Assembly: GCA_963708545.1 (NCBI GenBank)
Contig: CAVPUD010000101.1
Coordinates: 1 to 31,574 of the forward strand
DNA from: Extensimonas sp963708545
GTDB lineage: Bacteria; Pseudomonadota; Gammaproteobacteria; Burkholderiales; Burkholderiaceae_C
DNA: 31,574 bases
Reading direction: 5' to 3'
Shown here piece by piece: positions 30,652-31,574 of the stretch (positions within the stretch are counted from its first letter, which is position 1; each line of letters opens with the position of its first letter). The notes under the pieces were generated by a model. It worked only from the letters and a program-made list of their open reading frames with translations. It ran no database searches and was not told the origin of the DNA. A program made the translations under genes and the position numbers.

Positions 30652-31574
30652 TCAGACCACGATGTTCACGAGCCGGCCCGGCACGACCACGACTTTTTTC
30701 GCGGCGGCGCCCTGCGCGTGCTTCTGGAAGGCTTCGCTCGCAAGGGCAAGTTGCTCTATCGCCGCCTTGTCGGCCTGCGCGGGCACGTGGATTGCACCGC
30801 GCAGCTTGCCATTGACCTGCAGCACGAGCTCGATTTCGTCCTGCACCAGCGCGCCCGGATCGACCTGCGGCCAGGGCGCGTCGAGCAATTCGCCGAACAC
30901 TTTGGCGTAGCCGAGCTCTTGCCACAGGTGGTGCGCGAGGTGCGGCGTGGCCGGGTACAGGCAGCGCAGCAAAATGCCAAAGCCCTCGGCGAGCGCGATC
31001 TGTGCGCCGGCGTCATGGGCAGCGGCAGCGGCGCGGAAGTCCTCGAGCGCGTTGAGCATCTTCATCGCGCCCGAGACCACGGTGTTGTATTGCATGCGCT
31101 GGTAGTCGTAATCGACCTGCTTGAGCACGCTGTGCACCTCGCGGCGCAGCGCCTGGGCCTGCTTGCCGAAGCGCACGTCCTGCAAGCCCTTGGAATCTTT
31201 TGCGCCATTTTGGCCGCCAAGGCTTGCTGCAAGCGCGCTTGCAGCTTGCATATCCATAGCAGAAAGCTGCACGCCGAAGTGCCACACGCGGCGCAGAAAG
31301 CGGTAGCTGCCCTCGACGGCGGCGTCGTTCCATTCGAGCGTGGCCTCGGGCGGCGCGGTGAACATGGTGTAGAGGCGCGCGGTGTCGGCGCCATACTTTT
31401 CGATCAGGTCTTGCGGATCGACGCCGTTGTTCTTGGACTTGGACATGGTGCCCACGCCCTCGTAGTCCACCGGTGTGCCTGCGGGCAGGTCGCCCACGGC
31501 GCGCTTGAGGCGCGCGCCCACGACTTTGCCGTGCTCGTCGAGCACCTGCTCCACGTCCTGCGGCCAGAAGTATT
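30652..31574 (-). CDS. leuS: Leucyl-tRNA synthetase, C-terminal part (5' end beyond window)
   Basis: Class Ia aminoacyl-tRNA synthetase; about 307 C-terminal codons are visible, entering at YFWPQDVEQVLDEHGK. The KMSKS loop reads GTMSKSKNNGVDPQDLIEKYGADTARLY, followed by the anticodon-binding helical domain (FLRRVWHFG, QALRREVHSVLKQVDYDYQRMQYNTVVSGAMKMLNAL) and the C-terminal extension ELVLQVNGKLRGAIHVPAQA. The ending VVVVPGRLVNIVV is typical. A variable loop, AASALAASLGGQNGAKDSKG, is encoded by a dispersed-repeat copy. The TGA stop lies 5 bp before lptE. Confidence 0.96.
   Translation of the reverse strand, partial: YFWPQDVEQVLDEHGKVVGARLKRAVGDLPAGTPVDYEGVGTMSKSKNNGVDPQDLIEKYGADTARLYTMFTAPPEATLEWNDAAVEGSYRFLRRVWHFGVQLSAMDMQAASALAASLGGQNGAKDSKGLQDVRFGKQAQALRREVHSVLKQVDYDYQRMQYNTVVSGAMKMLNALEDFRAAAAAHDAGAQIALAEGFGILLRCLYPATPHLAHHLWQELGYAKVFGELLDAPWPQVDPGALVQDEIELVLQVNGKLRGAIHVPAQADKAAIEQLALASEAFQKHAQGAAAKKVVVVPGRLVNIVV
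31207..31260 (-). repeat. Dispersed repeat family, copy inside leuS
   Basis: On plus, CATTTTGGCCGCCAAGGCTT followed by GCAAGCGCGCTTGCAGCTTG resembles the dsbD copy (CATTTTGGCCAGTAGCGC ... GCGCCAGCAGCT). It contains its own small palindrome GCAAGCGCGCTTGC at 31229-31242. It encodes MQAASALAASLGGQNG in a variable loop of the anticodon-binding domain, in frame. Confidence 0.55.

Overview
This is a GC-rich chromosomal window that looks like the order Burkholderiales, most probably Comamonadaceae. I infer this from gene content (polA next to a DUF2782-type gene and an APH-type homoserine kinase, a BPSS1780-type membrane protein, leuS-lptE-holA) and from a dispersed repeat containing AGCCAAATTGGCCTCTAGCG, a sequence I associate with that family. 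No rRNA, tRNA or CRISPR array was seen.

Positions 1-9941 (minus strand) hold a polyamine uptake and breakdown locus in the same order as the Pseudomonas spuABC-D-FGH cluster. It contains a gamma-glutamyl-GABA hydrolase (spuA), gamma-glutamylpolyamine synthetase (spuB, frameshifted here), a putrescine-type aminotransferase (spuC), and a complete periplasmic binding protein/ATPase/two-permease importer whose last permease runs off the window. Upstream on the same strand are an agmatinase-type ureohydrolase and a PuuB-like FAD oxidase overlapping by ATGA. A divergent class III aminotransferase gene (10138-11688) carries a palindromic miniature element inserted in frame a few residues before the PLP lysine. 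The 290-bp spuA upstream region is built from inverted repeats and a piece of another element. The locus therefore seems to be eroding, or the assembly has an error in spuB.

Positions 11689-15540 (minus) hold a second miniature-element candidate, an NYN-LOTUS predicted RNA nuclease and full-length polA with intact proofreading motifs. Positions 15642-20043 (plus) hold a DUF2782-like periplasmic protein, homoserine kinase, a BPSS1780-like membrane protein and a Tat-exported PhoX-like phosphatase with a well-formed Pho box and a strong terminator. uvrD (minus) and guaC (plus) diverge at about 22.8 kb; guaC has a terminator-like hairpin in its leader. A WecA/MraY-type glycosyltransferase and argB follow on plus. 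The last 5.4 kb (minus) read leuS (partial) - lptE - holA - dsbD/scsB.

The most notable signals are the in-frame miniature element inside an aminotransferase, seven degenerate copies of one repeat family with six inside coding sequence, the guaC leader terminator and the Pho box in front of phoX.
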